Assembly: GCA_043228905.1 (NCBI GenBank)
Contig: JBHGNT010000009.1
Location: 6,200,001-6,264,000, forward strand
Length of the DNA: 64,000 nucleotides
Source of the DNA: Azolla caroliniana
Lineage: Eukaryota; Polypodiophyta
Reading direction: 5' to 3'
Shown here: piece after piece, positions 1 to 8,305 of the stretch
Layout of the letters: each line of letters starts with the position of its first letter
Numbering within the stretch: position 1 is the stretch's first letter
The notes under the pieces: model-generated
The model's input: only the letters and a program-made list of their open reading frames with translations
What the model was told of the DNA's origin: nothing
Databases searched by the model: none
Translations under genes and position numbers: made by a program

Positions 1-380
1 CCCATCGTGCCTTACGACCTTTCAGGTCTTGTTGGTCACAAAAATATTTCAAGGACTCGTGGTCCGTAGTTACCACAAAGCGATTTCCATAAAGATAATG
101 GCGCCATGTTTTGAGCGCATGTATAACCGCAAATAATTCCTTTTCTTGAACGGTATACCGACATTGAGCAGAATCAAGTTTCTTACTCTCGAATGCTATT
201 GGTTTACCATCTTGATACAAGACAGCACCTATAGCATAATCGCTTGCGTCGGTTTCAACCTCAAAAGGTTTTGAAGGATCGGGTAAAAGAAGTGAAGGAG
301 CCTTGCATACCAAGTCCTTGAGTTCCTTAAAGGCGAGGTCTAGTGTAGCATTCCACACAATAGGTTTTGTAGACTTACGC
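1..380 (-). pseudogene. Ty3/gypsy pol fragment, RNase H region (element L)
   Basis: Read on the minus strand, the whole stretch is one open frame without a stop. It encodes the RT-to-RNase H part of a gypsy polyprotein. The motif ETDASDYAIGAVL carries the first RNase H aspartate, followed by QEKELFAVIHALKTWRHYL with the catalytic glutamate and TTDHESLKYF with the next aspartate. The order and wording match plant chromovirus-type gypsy elements, but no chromodomain is visible because both ends are cut. The 5' side of the gene is broken exactly at 380/381, where the LTR of element A starts. The other end leaves the window. Because no start codon lies inside, it would be missed by a start-to-stop ORF search. 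Family assignment is firm; the lineage is inferred. Confidence 0.9.
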
Positions 381-460
381 TGTCGTAGTGTAGGTTGCAC
401 ACTATGTGGAAATTATATTTTTGTCCCTCCGGATAGAGAATGGAGTGCTCGGTGAGAACC

Positions 461-555
461 GGAAGAAAACGGCATACCGGCAAGGAGGAAAACGGCATAC
501 CGGCAAGGGGGAAAAACGGCATACCGGCAAGGAAGAAAACGGCATACCGGCAAGG
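461..555 (+). repeat. Tandem repeat in U3 of element A 5' LTR (4 units)
   Basis: Four units of about 22-24 bp share the core aacggcataccggcaagg, with short purine spacers. The 3' LTR copy (about 6971-7088) has five units, so the array changed by one unit since insertion. Confidence 0.92.
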
Positions 556-602
556 AAGAGCCGGATAAAGAGACATAAATGTAAAAAAAAGAAAATACTC
601 AC

Positions 603-672
603 TACTGCGCAGGGCGTGATTCGAACTCTGCACCTCCACGTTGACAAACCCCAACCTTACCATTACATTAAA
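603..672 (-). other. tRNA-like module, antisense in element A 5' LTR
   Basis: On the minus strand a B-box-like agttcgaatca (617-627) lies about 28 bases downstream of an A-box-like aatgtaatggtaagg (655-669). This is the spacing of internal Pol III promoters in tRNAs and tRNA-derived SINEs. A full cloverleaf is not convincing, so I call it tRNA-like and not a tRNA gene. The same module lies in the 3' LTR (7149-7201). Confidence 0.55.
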
Positions 673-937
673 TTATCTTAAGTGTTTTAAATATAGATTT
701 AATATGTATAAGACCTTTATTTATGCATACCTTTATTAAAAGGTAAATCGTGTATTTCTTTAATATATGAAAAAGAAAAAACATGAGACACTAAAAAATA
801 ACTCATGCACATCTAGCGTGCATGAGCCCTATACTTAGGAAATAAATAAATAAATAAATAAATAAGCATCACATGCACATTTAGTGTGCATGAACATATG
901 AGAAAAAGCATGTAGCTATGCTTAGTCTCTCCCATCA

Positions 938-946
938 CTATATAAG
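938..946 (+). promoter_or_regulatory. TATA box of element A LTR
   Basis: ctatataag lies in a short GC-richer context about 280 bases before the LTR end, as expected for the U3/R boundary. It is repeated unchanged in the 3' LTR at 7470-7478. Confidence 0.7.
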
Positions 947-1226
947 GATGGGGAGCACATTGTAGTTGTTGTTGATTATTTGGATTAAGTATTAATCAAT
1001 ACAAAAATTATTCGTGGGATTCACGATTTATACATCTACTTCTCTCTTAACACCCTAAGTACCAATTAATATAGTATACTCGTGTGATTCACGAGTTTCT
1101 TATCTTTCTCTTTGCTATTTACTCATAATTAATCTCTATCTCACGAACTTCTTTCTCCTAGTCCAAGACCTCTGTGGTTCCCACCCGACTCACGCAACGA
1201 TCCGGAGCCGAAAGGCACGACACAGT

Positions 1227-1244
1227 TGGTGAACCCGACGTGAA
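1227..1244 (+). promoter_or_regulatory. Primer binding site of element A
   Basis: tggtgaacccgacgtgaa begins with TGG, complementary to a tRNA CCA end, three bases after the LTR. Element CD has the same site with one change (22953-22970). I cannot name the tRNA with certainty; it is not initiator Met. Confidence 0.65.
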
Positions 1245-1260
1245 GACGGGTGGCAAGGAG

Positions 1261-2385
1261 ATGGAGGCTCAACAAGCTAACAATATGATGGCGATGTTCG
1301 AACGGATGCTTCAAGAACAACGCACGATGTCGGAGATTTCGGCATCAGTAGAGCGGCTCGTGCAACGCAACGGGCAATTTAATGGTAAGGATGTGTCGCG
1401 ATATTTGCAGGACTACAAGGCGGAGATGCTCCGGTGCCGGGCTTCGGAAGGACTGCAAGTGACATCCTTTAACCGGGTGGCGACCGACGGGCTTCAAGGG
1501 AGTATCCACGGGTTGCAACAACAAAATCCGACGTGGGAAGCATTCGAAGAGGCGTTAAAGACCACGTTTGCCATCGAGGACTCCTCCAAGGCAACGCGGA
1601 GGGGATTCGAGGATTGGGTGGAAACGTCAGGTAAGGGGCTGAAGGTCCTCGAAGTGTTTTCGACATTCGAAAGTCGGTTCGGGAGGTTGTCCGCGAGAGA
1701 TCAAACTATTCTTGCGCCGGACAAAGTCATCATGTTTTTGCGAGCTGTGGACGTCCGGGACCGGAAAGATCTCGGAGTGCTTCTTGAGGACACGACCACC
1801 GAAAGCGGCCTCACCGAAACATGGGAAAGCGTGCAGGATATCGTCGCGCGGTACACGAAGAGGGGGCAATGGCTTGCCAACGAAGAAAAGAGGGTTTCGG
1901 AACCGATTCCGAAACCGAGAACGGGACTGGAAGACCATCAACCGAGGGCTCGGGAGATTACGGCCGAGAAGGGAGTCGACGCGTCTACGGTGGAGCAGCT
2001 GCTGAAGGAGATGGAGAATCTAAAGATCGCGATCGTGAAGAAGTCGGATGACCGCCCCACAAGCTCCAAATATACGGATCGACGGTGCATATGGTGCGAT
2101 AGCGCCGAACACGATCGGAGGGATTGCGACGACCATAAGGAGGCGCTACGACAGGATCTCATCTACTACGAGGGAAACCGGATTCATTCGATGGACTCTC
2201 GGAAGCCACTCCGACCGAACTTCCAGAAAGGCGGCATGAAGAAGGTGCTCGAGGAGGAGTTAGCGGCAAGAAGCAACTATGCGACAACCGCGGGAATATG
2301 TGTCGGGGAGTCAACGGGAGCGAAGGCGTCTTTCTGGCCGGAGGTGCTAAGAAACACCGAGAAAACCGACTCCAACGATATCTGA
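1261..2385 (+). CDS. gag: Element A gag (capsid/nucleocapsid)
   Basis: Structural protein that forms the retrotransposon particle and packages RNA. The first ATG after the PBS (1261, MEAQQANNMM) is taken as the start; an upstream in-frame GTG lies in the LTR and is not used. The N-terminal 250 residues are rich in charged helices, as in retrotransposon gag. A CCHC knuckle CIWCDSAEHDRRDC lies near residue 278. The frame ends in TGA (2383-2385). Beyond the stop the same frame continues into the protease, and in element CD the equivalent region is uninterrupted. The TGA is therefore either a mutation or a readthrough stop. Length to the stop is 374 residues. Confidence 0.85.
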   Translation: MEAQQANNMMAMFERMLQEQRTMSEISASVERLVQRNGQFNGKDVSRYLQDYKAEMLRCRASEGLQVTSFNRVATDGLQGSIHGLQQQNPTWEAFEEALKTTFAIEDSSKATRRGFEDWVETSGKGLKVLEVFSTFESRFGRLSARDQTILAPDKVIMFLRAVDVRDRKDLGVLLEDTTTESGLTETWESVQDIVARYTKRGQWLANEEKRVSEPIPKPRTGLEDHQPRAREITAEKGVDASTVEQLLKEMENLKIAIVKKSDDRPTSSKYTDRRCIWCDSAEHDRRDCDDHKEALRQDLIYYEGNRIHSMDSRKPLRPNFQKGGMKKVLEEELAARSNYATTAGICVGESTGAKASFWPEVLRNTEKTDSNDI

Positions 2386-3300
2386 AACACCGCGGAAGGC
2401 GTCCGGGAAGCTACGGGATGGGAATGCCCTGTCGATAAGAATAGCATATACGCCCTGTGTCAATTACATGAGGTGTATGTGGACGAGAAACGACGGCGCA
2501 CGGAGGATGCGGCCGGACCATCGAAGATACCGGAAAGCTGGAACTCCGGAGGTAAGGGAAAAGAAAAGGCGACTCCGGCATTCAAGCTCGCCTCGGACAT
2601 AGAACAACAAACCGACTTGAAAAGAGTGTTCGAGGAAAGAATCTTGGATAGCCGGGTAGATTTTTCGCTGCGGGAACTACTCGGAATAGCGAAGAAGGAG
2701 TTTCACGATCTTCTCGTGGATCTCGTGAAAAGGAAGAGACAAAGTACGGAGGAAAATGCTCCAAGGGTGAATGCAAATACCGTTTCAATGAACGACACCG
2801 AAGTGGAAGGCGAAATTCCGAACTCCCACTATACAAGGCCACACTGGGCACGTGCGACTACGGAGACTCCGGTCCGAATCGGCAACATCAAAGAACCCGT
2901 GCTAGCATTGATTGATCACGGATCGGAGATCAACTTGATGTCCAAGGAGTTCTACCGAAAGGGGAAGTGGCCTATAAACACCAACCATGGATGGAAGATT
3001 CGGGCAGCCACGAAAACGACAGAAGACCTATTTGCGGCTTGTCCGGATGTGACGGTAAAGATCGGGGATGTCGAAATTGACCAAAATTTCTTTGTGCAGG
3101 ATGAGGTTTCACATTCTGTCATCCTCGGCCAACCCTTTATCACGGCTTCACGGATGGAGACGAAGGTGCTCGATAGTGGTGCGGCTTTTGCGCGAATTCG
3201 GAGCCAAAACGGAGGGAAATCCGTCCAATTCCTAACAGTGCCGGCAAATCACGAAAGGAACAAGAGGGAACTCTTGTCCCAAGTGAGAATGGATTTTTAA
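2386..3300 (+). CDS. Element A protease region
   Basis: This frame continues gag after the TGA and has no internal stop until 3298-3300. The first methionine-type start is near 2473, but translation probably depends on the gag start. An aspartic protease core is visible as LALIDHGSEINLMS, with ILGQPFI further on as the second conserved strand. The catalytic triplet reads D-H-G, not the usual D-S/T-G. Element CD has the same D-H-G, so it is a family trait. The frame ends in a run of five T residues followed by AA, where the pol frame is open one base back. In CD, protease and pol share one frame. The role is processing of the polyprotein inside the particle. Confidence 0.82.
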   Translation, partial: NTAEGVREATGWECPVDKNSIYALCQLHEVYVDEKRRRTEDAAGPSKIPESWNSGGKGKEKATPAFKLASDIEQQTDLKRVFEERILDSRVDFSLRELLGIAKKEFHDLLVDLVKRKRQSTEENAPRVNANTVSMNDTEVEGEIPNSHYTRPHWARATTETPVRIGNIKEPVLALIDHGSEINLMSKEFYRKGKWPINTNHGWKIRAATKTTEDLFAACPDVTVKIGDVEIDQNFFVQDEVSHSVILGQPFITASRMETKVLDSGAAFARIRSQNGGKSVQFLTVPANHERNKRELLSQVRMDF

Positions 3301-3434
3301 AGCGGACTGTTGCGGAGTGGGGAAGTGATAGTCCGAGAAGCCCTGATACCCCACACAGGAAGAAAACTCTCGGAGCAAAACAAGTACGAATCGGCCCGGA
3401 TGGGGCATCTACGTACACGGCCGTAACCGGAGGA

Positions 3435-6400
3435 ATGAAGAAACAATACCGACAAGTGGAGGATAAGTTACGGTCGGCATCAATAATAAAAGAAGACGAA
3501 GAAATCGTGGGAGTGATCGAGGAAGTGTTCTATGGGAATACACTACAACGGCTTGAAGAGCTTGCGGAAGATAAAAGCCTAGGGAACCGGGTAGTCCCGG
3601 TGGAATCGGTCGAGATGTACGAGATCGTTGCGAAAATGGGGCCGGATGCGCTCCGCAAAGAAGAAGCAATGGTAAGTACGAAATACAAGACCGTGGAGAA
3701 GAAGGTGAAACCGGCCGCGGGACCACTACCCGCCGATAGCGAACAAAAGAAGAAAGAAGTCTCGGGAGATCCGACACTTCGGAAGTCCGTGGATATCGGA
3801 CATGCCTTCACAGATGAGACCCGGAAGAAACTTCGGATCGGTGGAGGTGGGTTCCTCTTACAAAAAGAAGAAAAACGGTTTCGAGAGATGTTGGAGCAAC
3901 ATGGCAAAGCATTCGCGTTCACATCGAGGGAGATCGGATGCATTGATCCAAAGATAGTGGAGCCGATGGTGATTTTCACGATTGATCATGTACCGTGGAA
4001 CCTGAAGCCGATTCCGGTGCCACGGGCGCATATTCCGAAAGTCATCGACTTGCTCAAGGAGAAGGTGGCGATGGGGATTCTAGAGCCATCAAGTGCTCCG
4101 TACTCAAATCGATGGTTTACGGTTCCGAAGAAGAATGGGTCACTCCGATTCATCCAAGACTTGCAACCGGTGAACAAGGTCACGATCCGGAACTCGGGAG
4201 TCGGTCCGATAGTGGACGAATTCGCAGAAGCTTTTGCCGGACGTGCGATATACTCCATCGGGGACCTATACTCGGGGTATGATCAATTCCAACTAGCCGT
4301 GGAGAGCCGAGACATCACTACCATGCGGACACCGATAGAACTAGTTCGAATGTGCACACTACCACAAGGAGCGACAAACTCGGTTGCACATATGATGAAC
4401 GCGATGAACAAGGTGCTTCGAGATTGCATCCCGGAGATAACGATGCCGTTTCTAGATGACATTCCGATGAAAGGATGCGCGGTGGAAGCAAAAGATGAGA
4501 CTATGGATGATCGGGGATGCCGAAAGTTCGTGGTCGACCATATTCATGATTGCGAGAAAGTGTTGCGAAAACTAGAAGATGTGCACCTAACACTTTCCGG
4601 GGAGAAATCGGCATTCGGGCAAGAAGAAATATTGGTGGTCGGACATCTATGTGGACCCTACGGCCGAAGACCGTCACCAACAAAGATCGATGCGATTCAA
4701 GCTATGAAGGAAGTATGTGAGTCAACATCGGAAGTCCGAAGGTTTCTGGGTGCGTGTGCATTCTATCACATATGGATTCCGCACTATGCACATATAGCGG
4801 ACCCGCTCTATCACTTGTTGCGGAAAGGTAAGAAATTCGAGTGGAAACCGGAACACACTAAAGCCATGAGGAAGCTCAAGAAGACACTATGGAGGGCGGA
4901 ATCACTTAAGAAGCCAAGCTACGAGCGACCAATCATAGTAACGGTTGATACAAGTCCAACCGGTATCGGGTGGGTCATCAATCAAGCCGACTCGGATGGT
5001 TCGCAGTATCCGATCCGATTTGGAGCAAAGGTCCTCAACGAAAGGCAACGCGGATATGCACAAGTCAAAAGAGAATTGTGGGGAGTCGTGTCGGCGATAA
5101 AATCGGATCGGGATTATTTGATCGGAGCTGAAGTGGTGATCGAGACGGATTGTCTTCCGATACTCGGGATGATGCGGTGTTGTACGATACCGGATGTGGC
5201 TATGCTAAGGTGGGTTGCATATGTCAAGTCACTTAATCCGGAGGTTCGACACATCTCGGGGAAGGACAACGCGGTAGCGGACATGTTATCGAGGGCGCGG
5301 TTTGAAGACGACATAACCGAATCAGATAATGAAGAAGTTTCCGAAGACTACTTCACGTCAGAACACATATGCCGAGTGAACGTGATCCGAGAATTCCGGG
5401 AAGAAGAATACGAGGGGGAAACCTTGATGATCGGGAAGATGCTACAAGAGGTCGAGGATTCAACCAATGATAAAGAAAGGAGAGCCGAGATCCGAAGGAA
5501 GAAGAGGCAAGTCCAAAAGTTCTTCTTGGAAAACGGTTTAATATGGAGGACGCCGAAAAGACCGGATGGGATACCACTTCGAGTAGTCGGGACGAAAGAG
5601 CAACGAAACCGGATAATGTCCGAGTTCCACGAATCCGATTGGGCTGGACATCGAGGAACATGGGCAACTTTTGTGAAAATCAAGCAAAGATATTGGTGGA
5701 AGAACATGTATAAAGATGTCGCGGAGTTCACAGAAAGCTGCGAGAAATGTCAAGTCTACTCCGGGGTCCGACACCGAGATGAGCTGCATCCGACATTCTC
5801 ACCGACAATCAACTTCAAGTGGATGGTCGACATTGTAGCTATGCCGACCGGGATTGGACAAAAGAAATACTTGGTGTTAGCTCGAGAAGATCTCACAAAC
5901 CAAGTTGAAGGTCGAGCGCTTCGGAGGAAAACGTGTGCCGCGGTGTGCCAATTTCTTTTGGAAGAAGTGTTTTGTAGGTACGGCTGCGTAGGACAAGTGA
6001 TTGCGGACCGGGGAGAACTCGACTCGGACAAAGCTAGGGGATTCTTCGCCAAACATGGAGTTCGGTTAACGTTGACAACGGCCTACAATCCGGAGGCCAA
6101 CGGGAAGATCGAACGAGGACATAGTCCGATCGTGAAAGCACTTGCGAAGGCATGCGACGGAAGGGTGAAGGATTGGCCACAAATGCTTCCGTATGCACTA
6201 TGGGCGGATCGGACGACGCATAGCTCCGTGACCGGTTACATGCCGGTAGAACTCATGACCGGACAAGCACCGGTAATGCCAACGGAAACCGCAATCGCGA
6301 CATGGACAATACTACCGTGGAAGGAAGAGATGAGCCGGGAAGAACTACTAGCGGTCCGGATACGACAACTGGAGGGAAGACCGAAAGATGTAGCGGAAGC

Positions 6401-6902
6401 GTCACGCCGACAACAAGAAGCACGGTTCCAAAACAAAAGCCGGTTCGACACAAAGCACCGACTACGACCGAGGAGGATTGAAGAAGGAGATTGGGTGATC
6501 GTCTATGATAGTAGCTTGGACCATCAACATACAACGATGCGGAAATTCGCGAAAAGGTGGTTCGGGCTGTACGAGGTTCGGAAGGTCTTCGACAACGGGA
6601 CGTACCGACTGTCCGAGTTGGATGGAACAATACTACGAGTGCCTATAGCCGGGAAGCGGGTGAAGATTTTCAAGAAGCGGACCGACGACAAACCTCATGT
6701 GATCCAAGTCGAGGCCGACAACGAGGAGCAATCGGACGAAGACCACAATGATGCGGGAAGCGAAGAAAGTGGATTACAACTCATAGTCGACATAAGGGGA
6801 GAATCGGAGGAAGCTTCGGATGAAGACGGATACGAAGAATCAAGAACTTCGGCACATACCGGAGGATGTGCGGGTTTGGAGGGGGCGAGTGTCGTAGTGT
6901 AG
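3435..6902 (+). CDS. pol: Element A pol: reverse transcriptase, RNase H, integrase
   Basis: The open frame gives 1155 residues from the first ATG, and the frame is open upstream to about 3291. RT begins near residue 190: VPKKNGSLRFIQDL near 230, then the catalytic box PFLDDI near 340 (FLDD form of YxDD). RNase H has VTVDTSPTGIGWVI near 505, KRELWGV, and IETDCLPI. The integrase has a zinc-binding HESDWAGHRG...CEKC near 732-770, then the DDE triad in MVDIVAMP (797), ADRGELDS (857) and NGKIERGH (890). The C-terminal 200 residues are acidic and carry no chromodomain. The stop lies 13 bases inside the 3' LTR. There is no internal stop, so the enzyme part looks intact. Expression would need a -1 shift from protease or another route. 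Confidence 0.93.
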   Translation: MKKQYRQVEDKLRSASIIKEDEEIVGVIEEVFYGNTLQRLEELAEDKSLGNRVVPVESVEMYEIVAKMGPDALRKEEAMVSTKYKTVEKKVKPAAGPLPADSEQKKKEVSGDPTLRKSVDIGHAFTDETRKKLRIGGGGFLLQKEEKRFREMLEQHGKAFAFTSREIGCIDPKIVEPMVIFTIDHVPWNLKPIPVPRAHIPKVIDLLKEKVAMGILEPSSAPYSNRWFTVPKKNGSLRFIQDLQPVNKVTIRNSGVGPIVDEFAEAFAGRAIYSIGDLYSGYDQFQLAVESRDITTMRTPIELVRMCTLPQGATNSVAHMMNAMNKVLRDCIPEITMPFLDDIPMKGCAVEAKDETMDDRGCRKFVVDHIHDCEKVLRKLEDVHLTLSGEKSAFGQEEILVVGHLCGPYGRRPSPTKIDAIQAMKEVCESTSEVRRFLGACAFYHIWIPHYAHIADPLYHLLRKGKKFEWKPEHTKAMRKLKKTLWRAESLKKPSYERPIIVTVDTSPTGIGWVINQADSDGSQYPIRFGAKVLNERQRGYAQVKRELWGVVSAIKSDRDYLIGAEVVIETDCLPILGMMRCCTIPDVAMLRWVAYVKSLNPEVRHISGKDNAVADMLSRARFEDDITESDNEEVSEDYFTSEHICRVNVIREFREEEYEGETLMIGKMLQEVEDSTNDKERRAEIRRKKRQVQKFFLENGLIWRTPKRPDGIPLRVVGTKEQRNRIMSEFHESDWAGHRGTWATFVKIKQRYWWKNMYKDVAEFTESCEKCQVYSGVRHRDELHPTFSPTINFKWMVDIVAMPTGIGQKKYLVLAREDLTNQVEGRALRRKTCAAVCQFLLEEVFCRYGCVGQVIADRGELDSDKARGFFAKHGVRLTLTTAYNPEANGKIERGHSPIVKALAKACDGRVKDWPQMLPYALWADRTTHSSVTGYMPVELMTGQAPVMPTETAIATWTILPWKEEMSREELLAVRIRQLEGRPKDVAEASRRQQEARFQNKSRFDTKHRLRPRRIEEGDWVIVYDSSLDHQHTTMRKFAKRWFGLYEVRKVFDNGTYRLSELDGTILRVPIAGKRVKIFKKRTDDKPHVIQVEADNEEQSDEDHNDAGSEESGLQLIVDIRGESEEASDEDGYEESRTSAHTGGCAGLEGASVVV
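6876..6889 (+). promoter_or_regulatory. Polypurine tract of element A
   Basis: ttggagggggcgag directly precedes the TGTCG start of the 3' LTR and would prime plus-strand synthesis. It lies inside the pol reading frame. Confidence 0.8.
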
Positions 6903-7709
6903 GTTGCACACTATGTGGAAATTATATTTTTGTCCCTCCGGATAGAGAATGGAGTGCTCGGTGACAACCGGAAGAAAACGGCATACCGGCAAGGAGGAAA
7001 ACGGCATACCGGCAAGGGGGAAAAACGGCATACCGGCAAGGAGGAAAACGGCATACCGGCAAGGAAGAAAACGGCATACCGGCAAGGAAGAGCCGGATAA
7101 AGAGACATAAATGTAAAAAAAAGAAAATACTCACTACTGCGCAGGGCGTGATTCGAACTCTGCACCTCCACGTTGACAAACCCCAACCTTACCATTACAT
7201 TAAATTATCTTAAGTGTTTTAAATATAGATTTAATATGTATAAGACCTTTATTTATGCATACCTTTATTAAAAGGTAAATCGTGTATTTCTTTAATATAT
7301 GAAAAAGAAAAAACATGAGACACTAAAAAATAACTCATGCACATCTAGCGTGCATGAGCCCTATACTTAGGAAATAAATAAATAAATAAATAAATAAGCA
7401 TCACATGCACATTTAGTGTGCATGAACATATGAGAAAAAGCATGTAGTTATGCTTAGTCTCTCCCATCACTATATAAGGATGGGGAGCACATTGTAGTTG
7501 TTGTTGATTATTTGGATTAAGTATTAATCAATACAAAAATTATTCGTGGGATTCACGATTTATACATCTACTTCTCTCTTAACACCCTAAGTACCAATTA
7601 ATATAGTATACTCGTGTGATTCACGAGTTTCTTATCTTTCTCTCTTGCTATTTACTCATAATTAATCTCTATCTCACGAACTTCTTTCTCCTAGTCCAAG
7701 ACCTCTGTA
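6890..7709 (+). repeat. 3' LTR of element A, truncated by the gap
   Basis: It matches the 5' LTR from TGTCG to the last known base. Visible differences include gagaacc/gacaacc, tagcta/tagtta, one extra C in a CT run and a fifth tandem unit at 6971-7088. By comparison with the 5' copy about 48 bases are missing at its end. Confidence 0.92.
7149..7201 (-). other. tRNA-like module, antisense in element A 3' LTR
   Basis: Second copy of the A-box/B-box-like pair seen at 603-672, with B box 7149-7159 and A box 7187-7201 on the minus strand. Confidence 0.55.
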
Positions 7710-7809
7710 NNNNNNNNNNNNNNNNNNNNNNNNNNNNNNNNNNNNNNNNNNNNNNNNNNNNNNNNNNNNNNNNNNNNNNNNNNNNNNNNNNNNNNNNNNN
7801 NNNNNNNNN
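7710..7809. other. Assembly gap of 100 N
   Basis: Exactly 100 N separate the 3' LTR of element A from the middle of the 5' LTR of element B. The round number suggests a gap of unknown size. About 48 bases of A's LTR and 212 bases of B's LTR are missing here, as well as the 3' part of CD, so the true gap exceeds 100 bp. Confidence 0.97.
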
Positions 7810-8274
7810 AATCCGGATGCGGGGACATATTTGTGAATATGTTTGCCAAGGGCCCTTGAGGCTATATTTGTAAATAGCCCGAAAGTCATATGTGTATAAA
7901 TATGACTTAGGGCAAACAGTTTTATGTTGCTACTCAATTTTTGTTTTCCCACTCAAGAGGAGTGAAGAGAGAGCAGCCATGAGAGAGAGAGAGCGTGAGA
8001 GAGGAAGAGGTCGACGCCTCTGTGTAATACCGCTGCCTGTGGCGAGGACAGCGAGCTCAAGGTCGTCGCCTTGCAGCTCGCCATTGTATATTTCTCTGTG
8101 CATAGTCTTGGTTTGGAGTCTTGCACTCCCGTGGTTTTTCCCGTATAGGGTTTTCCACGTTAATCCCTGTGTTACCGTGTCTTTCTCTGTGTTTCCTATT
8201 TCTGCTGCATTGATTCGTGATTTCTCGGTTGTGGCCGAACGGGTGAAGACAAAACGGAGAGTTGATTCACAACA
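7810..8274 (+). repeat. 5' LTR of element B (3' 465 bp only)
   Basis: Identical to 12589-13053 apart from one substitution. The first 212 bases, including the tandem repeats seen in the 3' LTR, are in the gap. TATAAA at 7895-7900 marks the promoter; a GA-rich leader follows at about 7965-8010. It ends CAACA. Confidence 0.93.
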
Positions 8275-8277
8275 AAG

Positions 8278-8289
8278 TGGTATCAGAGC
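8278..8289 (+). promoter_or_regulatory. Primer binding site of element B (initiator tRNA-Met)
   Basis: tggtatcagagc, a perfect match to the usual plant copia site complementary to the 3' end of initiator tRNA-Met, three bases after the LTR. Confidence 0.92.
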
Positions 8290-8305
8290 GACGACAGTGC
8301 AGAAA

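Larger units (their letters stand above)
381..1222 (+). repeat. 5' LTR of element A
   Basis: It starts TGTCG and ends CGACA, a perfect five-base terminal inversion, and is followed three bases later by the primer binding site. It holds a tandem repeat (461-555), an antisense tRNA-like module (603-672) and a TATA box (938-946). The 3' copy begins at 6890 with the same bases. The right border is placed by the inverted ends and PBS because the 3' copy is truncated by Ns. Confidence 0.88.
381..7709 (+). mobile_element. Element A: Ty3/gypsy LTR retrotransposon, plus strand
   Basis: Two LTRs (381-1222 and 6890-7709, the second cut by the N gap) flank gag, protease and pol in gypsy order (RT, RNase H, integrase). 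The left flank is gypsy fragment L; the five bases before the LTR are tacgc. The matching duplication on the right is lost in the gap. The visible LTRs differ by about two substitutions, a one-base indel and one tandem-repeat unit, so the insertion is recent. It has no chromodomain. PBS, protease and RT match element CD closely, so the two are one family. Confidence 0.93.

Noticed and set aside
402-681. Short open frames in the A LTR (both strands and both LTRs)
   Set aside because: They translate the 22-24 bp tandem repeat and shift with its copy number; not genes.
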